A stretch of 52,208 nt of DNA from Serinicoccus kebangsaanensis (GTDB lineage: Bacteria; Actinomycetota; Actinomycetes; Actinomycetales; Dermatophilaceae), in NCBI RefSeq assembly GCF_008919445.1, contig NZ_VSLG01000018.1, positions 1 through 52,208 on the forward strand. The letters are read 5' to 3'. Numbering within the stretch: the first letter of the stretch is position 1; the number at the start of each line of letters is the position of its first letter. Below the pieces are notes generated by a model. The model made no database searches, was not told where the DNA came from, and worked only from the letters and a program-made list of their open reading frames with translations. The translations under genes and the position numbers were made by a program. Below, piece by piece: positions 45,348-52,208 of this stretch.

Positions 45348-45433
45348 GTCGTGGCCCTCCTCGTGCCCGCCGCACCGCGTCGTGCGACGGCACCACGCTA
45401 GGTCCGCCCCGGCGGCGACGGCTACCGACGTTC

Positions 45434-46219
45434 TCAGTCGGTGAGAACGTCGGTGTCGACCCGGCGGAAGTACGCGGCGATGTCCCCCGAGGCCACCCGC
45501 AGCCGGTGCTCGACCCGCAGGTCGGGGCCGTCGAAACGACGGGCGTCGGCGGAGACGGCGACGCACCCGAGCAGGCCGCCGTCCGGTCGTCGGACCGCCA
45601 CGGCGGCGCAGCTGCTGCCCGGGAGGAACTCCTCGAACTCCCACGCGACGCCGCGCCGGGTGACCCTGGCCAGGTGGGCGTCGAGCACGCCCGGGTCGGT
45701 GATCGTCCGGGGCGTCAGCCCGGGCAGCCCGTAGCGCGCCAGCTCGACCTGGCGCTCGGTGTCGTCCAGGTCGGCCAGCAGGATCTTGCCGAAGGCGGTC
45801 GCGTGCGGTGCCTGGTGGAAGCCGAAGGTCATCGGCTCCAGCCGAGGGCACTCGGGCGAGTCGGCGACGAAGATGAGCGCCAGGGTGGCGCCCCGCCGCA
45901 CGGTGAGGTACGCCGCGCACCCGGTGGCGTGGTGCAGGTCGACGATCCGCTGCCGTACCTGGGCGGACAGGCCGATCTGCCGGTGCAGGGCCAGGCCCAG
46001 ACGGTGCGGCTTGTAGCCGAGCTCGTAGCGCCCCTCGCGGCGCAGGTGGACCAGGTAGTCCCGAGCCACCAGGTCACCGGCCAGCCGGTACACCGTGGAC
46101 AGCGGCAGGTCGAGGTCGTCCGCGAGCTCACGGGCCGAGGCACCGCCGCGGTCGGCCACCGACTCCAACAGGTCGAAGGTGCGCTCCACGGTGCGCGCAC
46201 CGGTGTGCGACGTGCTCAC
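45434..46219 (-). CDS. IclR family transcriptional regulator
   Basis: 261 residues from GTG 46219. A winged helix-turn-helix (TVERTFDLLESVADRGGASARELADDLDLPLSTVYRLAGDLVARDYLVHLRREGRYELG) is followed by the IclR GAF-like effector domain (ALIFVADSPECPRLEPMTFGFHQAPHATAFGKILLADLDD; FEEFLPGSSCAAVAVRRPDGGLLGCVAVSADARRF). It lies directly upstream of the dehydrogenase pair in the same direction and is divergent from a small monooxygenase gene, so it probably controls one or both. The ligand is likely a sugar acid or aromatic, which cannot be read here. Confidence 0.9.
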   Translation of the reverse strand: MSTSHTGARTVERTFDLLESVADRGGASARELADDLDLPLSTVYRLAGDLVARDYLVHLRREGRYELGYKPHRLGLALHRQIGLSAQVRQRIVDLHHATGCAAYLTVRRGATLALIFVADSPECPRLEPMTFGFHQAPHATAFGKILLADLDDTERQVELARYGLPGLTPRTITDPGVLDAHLARVTRRGVAWEFEEFLPGSSCAAVAVRRPDGGLLGCVAVSADARRFDGPDLRVEHRLRVASGDIAAYFRRVDTDVLTD

Positions 46220-46280
46220 CGTCCCATCATCGGCAGCGGCGGCGCTTGACGTCCACCCGGGAGCCCCCCACGATCGGGCC

Positions 46281-46601
46281 ATGTACTTCATCGTGGTCAA
46301 GTTCCCCGTCAAGCCCGAGTCCGCCGAGCGCTGGTCCGAGATCGTCGCCGACTACACCGCGGCCTGCCGCGCCGAGGAGGGCAACATCTCCTTCGAGTGG
46401 TCGCGCAGCCTGGAGGACCCGCTGCAGTACGTGCTCGTCGAGGCCTTCACCGACGACGGGGCCGCCGCCCACGTGGCCAGTCCTCACTTCTCCCAGGGCA
46501 TCGAGGCGATGCGCCCGCACCTCACCGCCACGCCGCAGATCGTCTCCCGCCAGGTCGACGGCGACGGGTGGGAGCCGATGGGGGAGCTGCAGATCGACTG
46601 A
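46281..46601 (+). CDS. antibiotic-biosynthesis-monooxygenase-fold protein
   Basis: 106 residues. MYFIVVKFPVKPESAERWSEIVADYTAACRAEEGNISFEWSRSLEDPLQYVLVEAFTDDGAAAHVASPHFSQGIEAM is a complete ABM ferredoxin-like fold, with the typical E-G-N/C-x-x-F/Y turn and the late HxxSPHF motif. Relatives such as YgiN act on quinols or are small heme or quinone monooxygenases. Only 61 bp separate it from the divergent IclR gene, so joint regulation is likely. Its stop is inside a hairpin shared with the convergent gene. Confidence 0.8.
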   Translation: MYFIVVKFPVKPESAERWSEIVADYTAACRAEEGNISFEWSRSLEDPLQYVLVEAFTDDGAAAHVASPHFSQGIEAMRPHLTATPQIVSRQVDGDGWEPMGELQID

Positions 46602-46622
46602 CCGACGGGGCTGCCCCGGTCA
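46599..46622. terminator. hairpin containing both stop codons of convergent genes
   Basis: TGACC and GGTCA plus GGGG and CCCC pair around CTG, with a small bulge on the left arm. The TGA (46599-46601) of the ABM gene and the TCA (46620-46622, minus-strand stop) are its ends. Confidence 0.5.
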
Positions 46623-47648
46623 CTGCGTGGCGGTGGGCTCCGCGACCTCGACGGTGCGCGACACCGGCTGGACGAGCACGAACCGCTCGTCCGCCCGGAA
46701 GCTGACGAACGGGCAGTCGGACCCGATCTCCGGGAGTGTCTGGACGACGTAGGGGGACTCCGCGGTGCCGTCTCCTGCCCCGAGCAGGACGGGTATGCCT
46801 CCGGCCGGTTGGGCCGGCGAGGCGTCGGGGTCCGCCGTCGCACGGCACGAGGCGAGGCCCACCGCGTCCCAGAACTCCGCCCCGTCCTCGGTCGCGGACA
46901 GCCACCCGACGACGGAGGTCGAGGGGGACGCCCCGCCCGCGGCCGGCGCGTCCTCCTCCGCCCCCGTGGCCGCGGCCAGGATGAGCTGGAAGAGGAGCGC
47001 GCTGACCAGCGCCATACCCGCCGTGACGTAGGTCGTCGACGTGAGCGACCGGGTGGCCTTCACCCGGTGGTAGCGCTCCATCTCCATCATGGTGGCGGTG
47101 AGCTGGTGGGCCTGACGCTGCTCCTCGACGAGGGTGTCCCGGGCGCGCGAGAGGGCCGCCCGGGCACCGCCTCCCGCGGTCCCCGGGGTCTGCTGCTGGG
47201 CGAGGATGGCCGCGTCCAGGTGGCCGAGGTCGGCGCGGTACGTCTTCAGCCGGGTCACCAGCTCGGCCTCGGGCCGCTCCTGCGGTGGCTCGTCCCGGAA
47301 GGCCAACCACCAGGACGAGCGGAGCGCCTTCCTCGTCTCGTCCGTGAGCTCCTCGATGGAGACCACCTCGGGTTTGAAGACGTCCGCCACCCTCCAGGCC
47401 ACCTCGCCGAGCGCGGCGATGCCGGTCACGCCGAACACGCCGGCGAGGAGCAGCAGCGGCACCGGCGCGTCCGCCAGCTCTGAGCGGGCGCCGAGCGTCC
47501 CGGCGCCGAAGAGGAAGGTCGCCACCGTCGCGACGACGATGACCAGCCACTTGGCGCTGTTGCGGACCGAGGCGATGGCCTCGTCCCAGGTGTCGACGAC
47601 GGGGTCGAGGACGTCCAGCGACGACCCGGATCCGAGCTCAGCGGCCAC
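46620..47648 (-). CDS. hypothetical membrane protein
   Basis: 342 residues. Hydrophobic helices near 34-53 (WLVIVVATVATFLFGAGTLG), 63-82 and 209-232 (TYVTAGMALVSALLFQLILAAATG) flank a charged, probably helical region (about 90-200: RPEAELVTRLKTYRADLGHLDAAILAQQQ...LVEEQRQAHQLTATMMEMERYHRVKATRSL). A Pro/Ala/Ser-rich C-terminus follows. No family is recognised. The start overlaps the small upstream ORF by 11 bp, which suggests co-expression. Confidence 0.65.
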   Translation of the reverse strand: MAAELGSGSSLDVLDPVVDTWDEAIASVRNSAKWLVIVVATVATFLFGAGTLGARSELADAPVPLLLLAGVFGVTGIAALGEVAWRVADVFKPEVVSIEELTDETRKALRSSWWLAFRDEPPQERPEAELVTRLKTYRADLGHLDAAILAQQQTPGTAGGGARAALSRARDTLVEEQRQAHQLTATMMEMERYHRVKATRSLTSTTYVTAGMALVSALLFQLILAAATGAEEDAPAAGGASPSTSVVGWLSATEDGAEFWDAVGLASCRATADPDASPAQPAGGIPVLLGAGDGTAESPYVVQTLPEIGSDCPFVSFRADERFVLVQPVSRTVEVAEPTATQ

Positions 47649-47880
47649 GGCCGTGCTGGATGGCGGCGGTGGGTGAGGCGACCTTCCACAGGTCCGGTGG
47701 CGGATCGGCCGACGTCCCGCCGCCGGCCTGCGGGGTGCCCGGGAGGTCCTGCCGCATCACGTGCCAGTGAGGCTCTGCGTCACGCCAGATCCAGACGACG
47801 CCGTCCTCGACGTGGACGCGGATCGGTGGGGGGTCTCCCGCAGGAGGATTCCGGGGTTGTCGCTCGCTGCTCACGGGCAC
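47638..47880 (-). CDS. small hypothetical protein
   Basis: 80 residues from GTG 47880 (a second GTG lies at 47874). The central stretch IRVHVEDGVVWIWRDAEPHWHVMRQDLPG looks like a folded beta-strand core; the flanks are Pro/Gly-rich. It overlaps the following membrane-protein gene by 11 bp in the same direction, which supports a real operon. No family recognised. Confidence 0.5.
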   Translation of the reverse strand: MPVSSERQPRNPPAGDPPPIRVHVEDGVVWIWRDAEPHWHVMRQDLPGTPQAGGGTSADPPPDLWKVASPTAAIQHGRGR

Positions 47881-47951
47881 TCCTCTCGTGCTGGCGACAT
47901 CGTCCTCCTCACCTGCGGACTCGGCAAGGGTGCACTGCCCCCCGCGTCAGG

Positions 47952-48845
47952 TCAGCTGAGGTCCTGCCTGGCTCGGCGCTGCACCGGCTTGCCCGCCGCC
48001 CGGCCGACGGCCGCGGCATGGTCGGGTACCGGCAGCTGCAGCCGCCGGTCCGTCCGCTGGTATCCCGTCGACGCGGGGCGGTCGGGCATCGTCAGCTCGG
48101 ACTGCTCGACCTCCTCGTAGGGGATCGTGGAGAGCAGGTGGGCGATCATGTTGATCCGGGCCGAGCGCTTGTCGTCGGACGGGACGACGTTCCACCGCGC
48201 CTCCGGGAGGTCCGTGTGGACGAACATCTCGTCCTTGGCCCGGCTGTAGTCCTCCCAGCGGGTGAGGGACTCCAGGTCCGTGGGGGACAGCTTCCACCGG
48301 CGCATCGGGTCCTCCATCCGCGAGCGGAAGCGGCGGACCTGCTCGTCGTCGGAGACGGAGAACCAGTACTTGCGCAGCAGGATGCCGTCGTCCATGAGCA
48401 TCCGCTCGAAGATCGGGGTCTGCTGCAGCCAGCGTCGGTGCTCCTCCGGCGTGCAGTAGCCCATGACCCGCTCCACCCCGCCGCGGTTGTACCAGGACCG
48501 GTCGAAGAGCCGGATCTCGCCGGCGGCGGGCAGGTGCTCGACGTAGCGCTGGAAGTACCACTGCGTCTTCTGCCGCTCGGTCGGCGTGGGCAGCGCCACG
48601 ATCTGCGCCTGCCTGGGGGAGAGGTACTCCGTGACGCGCTTGATCGCGCCACCCTTCCCCGCGGCGTCCCGGCCCTCGAAGACCACCACCAGGCGATGGC
48701 CGGTCTCCTTGATCCAGGTCTGCATCTCGACCAGCTGCTCCTGCAGACGGAGCAGCTCGTCCTCGTAGATCTTCTTGTTCAGCCGGGGGACCTTCGTCGA
48801 GTCCGGCGCCGTGGCCCCGGCGTCGGCTCCATCGCGTGTCGCCAT
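47952..48845 (-). CDS. ppk2: polyphosphate kinase 2 (PPK2)
   Basis: 297 residues from ATG 48845. Walker A VVVFEGRDAAGKGGAIKR and Walker B EIRLFDRSWYNRGGVERVMG are the PPK2 signatures. QAQIVALPTPTERQKTQWYFQRYVEHLP, the lid RRFRSRMEDPMRRWKLSPTDLESLTRWEDYSRAKDEMF and PWNVV-like RWNVVPSDDKRSARINMI complete the class I pattern. It transfers phosphate between polyphosphate and nucleoside diphosphates in the cytosol. A basic tail rich in Arg extends beyond the core. Confidence 0.95.
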   Translation of the reverse strand: MATRDGADAGATAPDSTKVPRLNKKIYEDELLRLQEQLVEMQTWIKETGHRLVVVFEGRDAAGKGGAIKRVTEYLSPRQAQIVALPTPTERQKTQWYFQRYVEHLPAAGEIRLFDRSWYNRGGVERVMGYCTPEEHRRWLQQTPIFERMLMDDGILLRKYWFSVSDDEQVRRFRSRMEDPMRRWKLSPTDLESLTRWEDYSRAKDEMFVHTDLPEARWNVVPSDDKRSARINMIAHLLSTIPYEEVEQSELTMPDRPASTGYQRTDRRLQLPVPDHAAAVGRAAGKPVQRRARQDLS

Positions 48846-48895
48846 CGGCACATCGTGCCAGCAGGTGCGGCCCGAGGGGAAGGCTTGCGCCTCGC

Positions 48896-49747
48896 TCAGC
48901 TCTCCAGCGGCTGGTGGTGGTCGCGCCCGGCGACGCCGCGCCGCCAGTAGCCGTCCACCTGCACGGCGCTGGGGGCGAGGGCCTCGCCACCGATCCCGAG
49001 CTCGGCCGCGGTCCGGCGGACCTGCACCATGGCGCCCGCCTCCCCGGCCGCCCAGACGTAGTCGCCGGGGGCCGGTGGCAGGGCCTGCAACGCCTGCGCC
49101 AGGGTGTCCGCCGCCTCGTCCATCAGCCAGGTCACCCGGGCACCGTCGCGCGGGGGGAGCGGCACGATGCCGGTGGCGTCGGGCACCTGGATCACCACCT
49201 CGAGGGGTATGCCCTCCGGCGCCTCCTCGAGCCAGCGGCCGATGGCCGGGATCGCGGTCTCGTCGGCGAGGCAGACGTAGCGCCGGGCGTCCCGCGGCTC
49301 GGTCATCGACCCCCGCGGGCCCAGCAGGCCCACCGTGTCGCCGGGGGAGGCCTGGCTCGCCCACGTGCTGGCCGGTCCCGTGCCGTGCACGACGAAGTCG
49401 ATGCTCACCCGCTGGGCGGCGGTCGCGTCCTCGCCCTCGTCGTCCCCGTCGCTGGTCGCCCGCACCGTGTAGTCGCGCGTCACCGGCCGCTGCGCCCCCT
49501 CCGGGAGCTGGGGGCGGTCGTCCACCACGGTCGGCAGCGTGAGCTGACCGGTCTCCGGGTGCGGGAAGGCGACCTTGACGTGGTCGCCGACGGCCAGGCG
49601 CACCCAGGGGATCGGTGGGGTGCCGTGCTCCAGCGCGAGCGTGATCCGCCGCATCCGCTCGCCCAGGTGCTCGACGGCACTGACGGTGGCGCGCCGGACG
49701 TGCAGCGGGTGCAGCTGGCGGTCGCGCTGCAGGGTGGCGGTGGTCAT
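48896..49747 (-). CDS. siderophore-interacting protein (ferric-siderophore reductase family)
   Basis: 283 residues. The FAD-binding barrel holds RPVTRDYTVRA (R-x-Y-T), VSIDFVVHGTGPASTWASQASPGDTVGLLGPRGSM; the NAD(P)-binding SIP domain holds YVCLADETAIPAIGRWLEEAP and DYVWAAGEAGAMVQVRRTAAELG, ending VDGYWRRGVAGRDHHQ. Such proteins reduce ferric siderophores in the cytosol to release iron. A short acidic insert (SDGDDEGEDATA) follows the FAD motif. No siderophore importer is beside it. About 98 bp separate it from the divergent small gene. Confidence 0.9.
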   Translation of the reverse strand: MTTATLQRDRQLHPLHVRRATVSAVEHLGERMRRITLALEHGTPPIPWVRLAVGDHVKVAFPHPETGQLTLPTVVDDRPQLPEGAQRPVTRDYTVRATSDGDDEGEDATAAQRVSIDFVVHGTGPASTWASQASPGDTVGLLGPRGSMTEPRDARRYVCLADETAIPAIGRWLEEAPEGIPLEVVIQVPDATGIVPLPPRDGARVTWLMDEAADTLAQALQALPPAPGDYVWAAGEAGAMVQVRRTAAELGIGGEALAPSAVQVDGYWRRGVAGRDHHQPLES

Positions 49748-49829
49748 GGCGCAGGTCCGATCGTCAAATAGGGAAGAGGTGCGTGCTCATAATAGAGGAG
49801 GCGTGCCCCACCCGGCACCGGACCAGGAG

Positions 49830-49845
49830 TCGTACACTTGTTCGC
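49830..49845 (+). promoter_or_regulatory. LexA-like SOS box touching the start codon
   Basis: TCGTACACTTGTTCGC resembles the actinobacterial LexA consensus (TCGAAC-N4-GTTCGA), with one mismatch in each half. It ends at the base before ATG 49846. Binding is inference. Confidence 0.5.
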
Positions 49846-50211
49846 ATGCATGGTGGACCTCCGGGCTGGCCCGACCGGGTGCCCCCGGCCGGCGTGGCCG
49901 GCTGGGAGCAGGCTGCCGTCGCGTGGCTGCTGGACCAGTGCCCGGCCGACTACCGGGCCTACTCCGCGTGGCGCCGCCACCCGGCGGCGCTGGCCTGGAT
50001 GGCGACCCGGCACCTGGAGGCACAGCTGGAGGCGATGCGGGGGGCGTGGCGGGACGTGCGTCCCGAGCTCGGGCCGGCGCTGCCGCCCGGGAGCATCGGC
50101 GACGTGCTGGAGTCGTTGGCGCGCGAGGGTCTGCGGCTGCGCGCCAACCACCGGGCGGCCGGCCTGCTGCTGGAGGCGTTGCGGCTCCGCGCGCCGATCG
50201 GTCCGGGATGA
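49846..50211 (+). CDS. conserved actinobacterial hypothetical protein, possibly SOS-regulated
   Basis: 121 residues from ATG 49846. The pattern PPAGVAGWEQAAVAWLLDQCPADYRAYSAWRRHPAALAWMATRHLEAQLEAMRGAWRDVRPEL, with a C-terminal amphipathic helix, recalls small helical proteins I know from other actinobacteria that have no assigned function. ATG 49846 directly follows a LexA-like box and no Shine-Dalgarno sequence is present, so the gene may be leaderless and damage-induced. Its last ~29 bp are repeated after the phzF gene. Confidence 0.65.
   Translation: MHGGPPGWPDRVPPAGVAGWEQAAVAWLLDQCPADYRAYSAWRRHPAALAWMATRHLEAQLEAMRGAWRDVRPELGPALPPGSIGDVLESLAREGLRLRANHRAAGLLLEALRLRAPIGPG
50172..50200 (+). 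repeat. 29-bp direct repeat, left copy (3' end of the 121-residue gene)
   Basis: Matches 51142-51170 at 27 of 29 positions; it encodes EALRLRAPI in the gene it belongs to. Confidence 0.65.
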
Positions 50212-50265
50212 GATCGGCGGTCTCCGCGCGGTGGCGTGGCAGCACAGCAGCACTACCGTGTCCGT

Positions 50266-51099
50266 ATGCCGCACCCGTTCCAGCAGCTCGATGTCTTCTC
50301 CAGCCGCCTCGGCGACGGCAACCCGTTGGCCGTCGTCCTCGGTGCGGACGACCTCACCGGCGAGGCGATGCAGCGCTTCGCGGCCTGGACCAACCTGTCG
50401 GAGACGACCTTCCTGCTGACCCCGAGCCGCGAGGAGGCCGACTACCGGGTGCGCATCTTCACCGCGGTCGAGGAGTTGTCGTTCGCTGGGCACCCGACGC
50501 TCGGCAGCTGCCGGGCATGGCTGAACGCGGGCGGCATGCCGCAGGGTCCGGAGGTGGTGCAGGAGTGCGGGGTCGGGCTGGTGCGGCTGCGCCGGGGCGA
50601 CGACAGCGACCTGGTCTCGTTCGCGGCGCCGCCGCTGCGCCGCTCCGGGCCGGTCGACCCGGAGCTGGCTCGACGGGTGGAGTCGGTCCTCGGTGGCCCG
50701 CCGGTCTCGCTGGCCTGGGGTGACAACGGACCGGGCTGGGTGGTCGCCGAGCTGGAGAGCGGCGCCGCGGTGCGCGAGCTGGTCCCGGTCTTCACGGCGG
50801 GGGAGCCGATCGAGCTGGGAGTCTTCGGCCGGGACGAGCAGGGGTATGAGGTGCGCGCCTTCTTCCGCGGTCCGACGGGCCAGTGCGAGGACCCGGTCAC
50901 CGGCAGCCTGAACGCCGCGATCGCGACGATCCTCGCCGCGCGGGGCGAGCTGCTCCCGGGGCAGCGCTACACCGCGACCCAGGGCACGGCGCTCGGGCGA
51001 CGCGGGCAGGTGGAGGTGGTGCGCGAGGACGACACCCTGTGGGTCGGCGGCCGGGTGGTCAGCGCGATCAGCGGCCAGGTGGACCTCGGCTCCCGGTGA
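50266..51099 (+). CDS. PhzF family isomerase/epimerase
   Basis: 277 residues from ATG 50266 (MPHPFQQLDVFSSRLGDGNPLAVVLGADDL). The PhzF fold has two similar halves. NLSETTFLLTP, with the catalytic Glu, and RIFTAVEELSFAGHPTLGSCRAWL mark the first; RAFFRGPTGQCEDPVTGSLNAAIATIL marks the second. Members isomerise or epimerise small hydroxy or amino acids; the phenazine pathway itself is absent. It lies between two copies of a 29-bp direct repeat. An in-frame extension to 50236 lacks conserved sequence. Confidence 0.9.
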   Translation: MPHPFQQLDVFSSRLGDGNPLAVVLGADDLTGEAMQRFAAWTNLSETTFLLTPSREEADYRVRIFTAVEELSFAGHPTLGSCRAWLNAGGMPQGPEVVQECGVGLVRLRRGDDSDLVSFAAPPLRRSGPVDPELARRVESVLGGPPVSLAWGDNGPGWVVAELESGAAVRELVPVFTAGEPIELGVFGRDEQGYEVRAFFRGPTGQCEDPVTGSLNAAIATILAARGELLPGQRYTATQGTALGRRGQVEVVREDDTLWVGGRVVSAISGQVDLGSR

Positions 51100-51141
51100 C
51101 GCTCCGCGGGAGAGGCGAGCGACCCACCTGGATCCGCAGCA

Positions 51142-51170
51142 GGAGGCGATGCGGCTCCGTGCGCCGATCG
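51142..51170 (+). repeat. 29-bp direct repeat, right copy (orphan gene end after phzF)
   Basis: 27 of 29 identical to 50172-50200. In the same frame, about 18 codons (RATHLDPQQEAMRLRAPIA, then TGA at 51172-51174) echo the end of the 121-residue protein (RANH...EALRLRAPIG), so it looks like a duplicated gene tail. Confidence 0.6.
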
Positions 51171-51175
51171 CCTGA

Positions 51176-51193
51176 GCTCACCGGCCGGTGAGC
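51176..51193. terminator. 18-bp perfect palindrome over the stop of the downstream paralogue
   Basis: GCTCACCGG and CCGGTGAGC abut with no loop and include the minus-strand stop (TCA at 51178-51180). It may act as a terminator for this gene and for phzF; with no spacer, a protein-binding site is also possible. Confidence 0.4.
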
Positions 51194-51642
51194 CGCCAGG
51201 TGAGCAGCTCGCCGAAGGCCGTGACGTCACCGGCCAGTCCGAACAGCTCGGTGCGGTCGATCAGCACCTGGTAGTCGTCCGGTGGGGCGGCTCCAGGCCC
51301 GTCCGGGCCGCCGGAGGACGGTGCCGTGGCTCCCAGCACAACCGGCAGGCCGCTGCCCCGGAGGACGGGCACCAGGTCGCGGGTCACCTCGTCCTGGCGC
51401 AGCATCCGCAGCGGCACCGGGAGCTCCGCGACCATCCGGCGCCAGGCGCGGCGCTGCCCGACGACGCTGTGCGAGGTCTCGAAGAGGGGACAGCGCGGGC
51501 CGCCGGTCCTCCGGTTCGCCGCGTGCTCCAGCTCGGCGAACGGACCGGTGGAGACGGCGTAGACCCCGATGGCGAGTCGGACGGGTGCGGCCACCACCTC
51601 AGCGTAGGCGGACTCTCCGTCCACTGACAGCCTCGATGTCAT
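51178..51642 (-). CDS. hypothetical protein, divergent paralogue of its upstream neighbour
   Basis: 154 residues from ATG 51642. LAIGVYAVSTGPFAELEHAANRRTGGPRCPLFETSHSVVGQRRAWRRMVAELPVPLRML and YQVLIDRTELFGLAGDVTAFGELLTWRL align along their length with the neighbour's IIGVYDAKGG...CSLCDITHSPVRRKKAWDQM and TVLLDRAELDELGGDVARFEEALRQRL. The second Cys of the neighbour's CxxC is replaced here by Phe. No known family is assigned and no signal or membrane segment is seen. It is 58 bp downstream of the paralogue in the same direction. Confidence 0.65.
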   Translation of the reverse strand: MTSRLSVDGESAYAEVVAAPVRLAIGVYAVSTGPFAELEHAANRRTGGPRCPLFETSHSVVGQRRAWRRMVAELPVPLRMLRQDEVTRDLVPVLRGSGLPVVLGATAPSSGGPDGPGAAPPDDYQVLIDRTELFGLAGDVTAFGELLTWRLTGR

Positions 51643-51700
51643 CTGGCAGCCCCCTCGAGCAGGCTGACAGGTGACGAACCGGCTGGCAGTCGGACATCGG

Positions 51701-52128
51701 TCAGGCCAGGTCGTGGTCCGCGAGGCGTTGGCGCAGCGCCTCCTCGAAGCGCGCGACGTCGCCCCCCAGCTCGTCCAGCTCCGCACGGTCGAGCAGCACG
51801 GTATGCCCGGTCGCGGTGTCGCTGCCGGTGCCGGTGTCGGCGGCGTCACCGGTGGTCCCGGCGAGCAGCACCACCGGAGCACCGGCCTGCTCGACCGCGG
51901 CCTCCTGCTCTGAGGTGAGCTCGTTGAGGTGCCGCAGCTCGATCGTGGCGTCCATCCTGGCCGCCATCTGGTCCCACGCCTTCTTGCGCCGGACCGGCGA
52001 GTGCGTGATGTCGCACAGCGAGCAGTGCGCCGTCCCCCGGATCTTCCCCCACGCGTAGGCGGCCTCACCGAGCACGCCCCCTTGGCGTCGTAGACGCCGA
52101 TGATCGTGGGACGTCGTCGCGTGCTCAT
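51701..52128 (-). pseudogene. hypothetical CxxC protein gene, frameshifted near its 5' end
   Basis: ATG 52128 begins MSTRRRPTIIGVYDAKG, then the frame turns to nonsense. The expected continuation GVLGEAAYAWGKIRGTAHCSLCDITHSPVRRKKAWDQMAARMD...HTVLLDRAELDELGGDVARFEEALRQRL is in the next frame down to the stop at 51701. One extra G in a G5 run (C5 at 52077-52081, plus strand) restores about 142 residues. The CSLCDITHS motif suggests a metal or redox site. Family function is unknown to me. The 80 bp before the window end hold no gene. Confidence 0.65.
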
Positions 52129-52208
52129 ACCCACCAGCCTAATGGGGGTGCAGGTCTCACTCTCGACTCGTGCGGGTTGGTGGGAGGCTTGTGGCCGAGC
52201 CGTCGGCC

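Overview
The window is chromosomal DNA of a high-GC actinobacterium. Almost every codon ends in G or C, starts include GTG and TTG, and several start codons sit directly downstream of a TANNNT -10 element, as in leaderless actinobacterial transcripts. Lineage markers are SepH, DUF4193, DUF3710, DUF3159 and DUF5998 proteins, an actinobacterial ferrochelatase with C-terminal cysteines, and cell-wall-binding repeat 2 domains. Together they point to Micrococcales, perhaps near the Intrasporangiaceae/Ornithinimicrobiaceae; the family is inference.

Layout. (1) 1-7412 is an accessory block with visibly lower GC: a gene fragment, a decayed vapC toxin, the RNA-repair pair hen1-pnkp, two small P-loop kinase-like proteins, a membrane protein and a nucleotidyltransferase. 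It stops 22 bp from the 3' end of a parC-type topoisomerase gene. (2) 7435-16783: parC, a self-regulated padR/HAAS pair, a CWB2-NodB secreted deacetylase, an amidohydrolase coupled to an ornithine-cyclodeaminase-family gene, and a DUF222/HNH endonuclease. (3) 16929-24876: a DrrAB-like ABC exporter, a PQQ-like lipoprotein, an M20 amidohydrolase divergent from a PfkB kinase, a nitroreductase and a sugar-dehydrogenase lipoprotein. (4) 24922-38641: conserved housekeeping genes (GNAT/acyl-CoA synthetase, DUF5998, phosphodiesterase, tdk, sepH, TRIC channel, ferrochelatase, inositol monophosphatase, DUF4193, dut, DUF3710, DUF3159, TRAM-type RNA methyltransferase), many translationally coupled. (5) 38660-46601: a luciferase-like/hemerythrin fusion, aconitase, and a GMC dehydrogenase with its small subunit next to an IclR regulator. 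(6) 46620-52128: a membrane protein pair, ppk2, a siderophore-interacting protein, a small gene with a LexA-like box, a phzF gene flanked by direct repeats, and two tandem paralogues of unknown function.

The most unusual signals are not single genes. The 7-mer GTATGCC/GGCATAC occurs 40 times from 7466 onward and once in the first 7.4 kb. It appears in all reading frames, often at the cost of rare codons. A 52-bp imperfect palindrome bounded by EcoRI-type ends lies in frame inside the PfkB kinase gene. Three genes (14132-15075, 18846-20374, 51701-52128) each need one extra G to restore the reading frame, which is either real decay or a base-calling problem. No rRNA, tRNA, CRISPR array, complete insertion sequence or prophage was seen. 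No stretch longer than about 300 bp lacks a gene.
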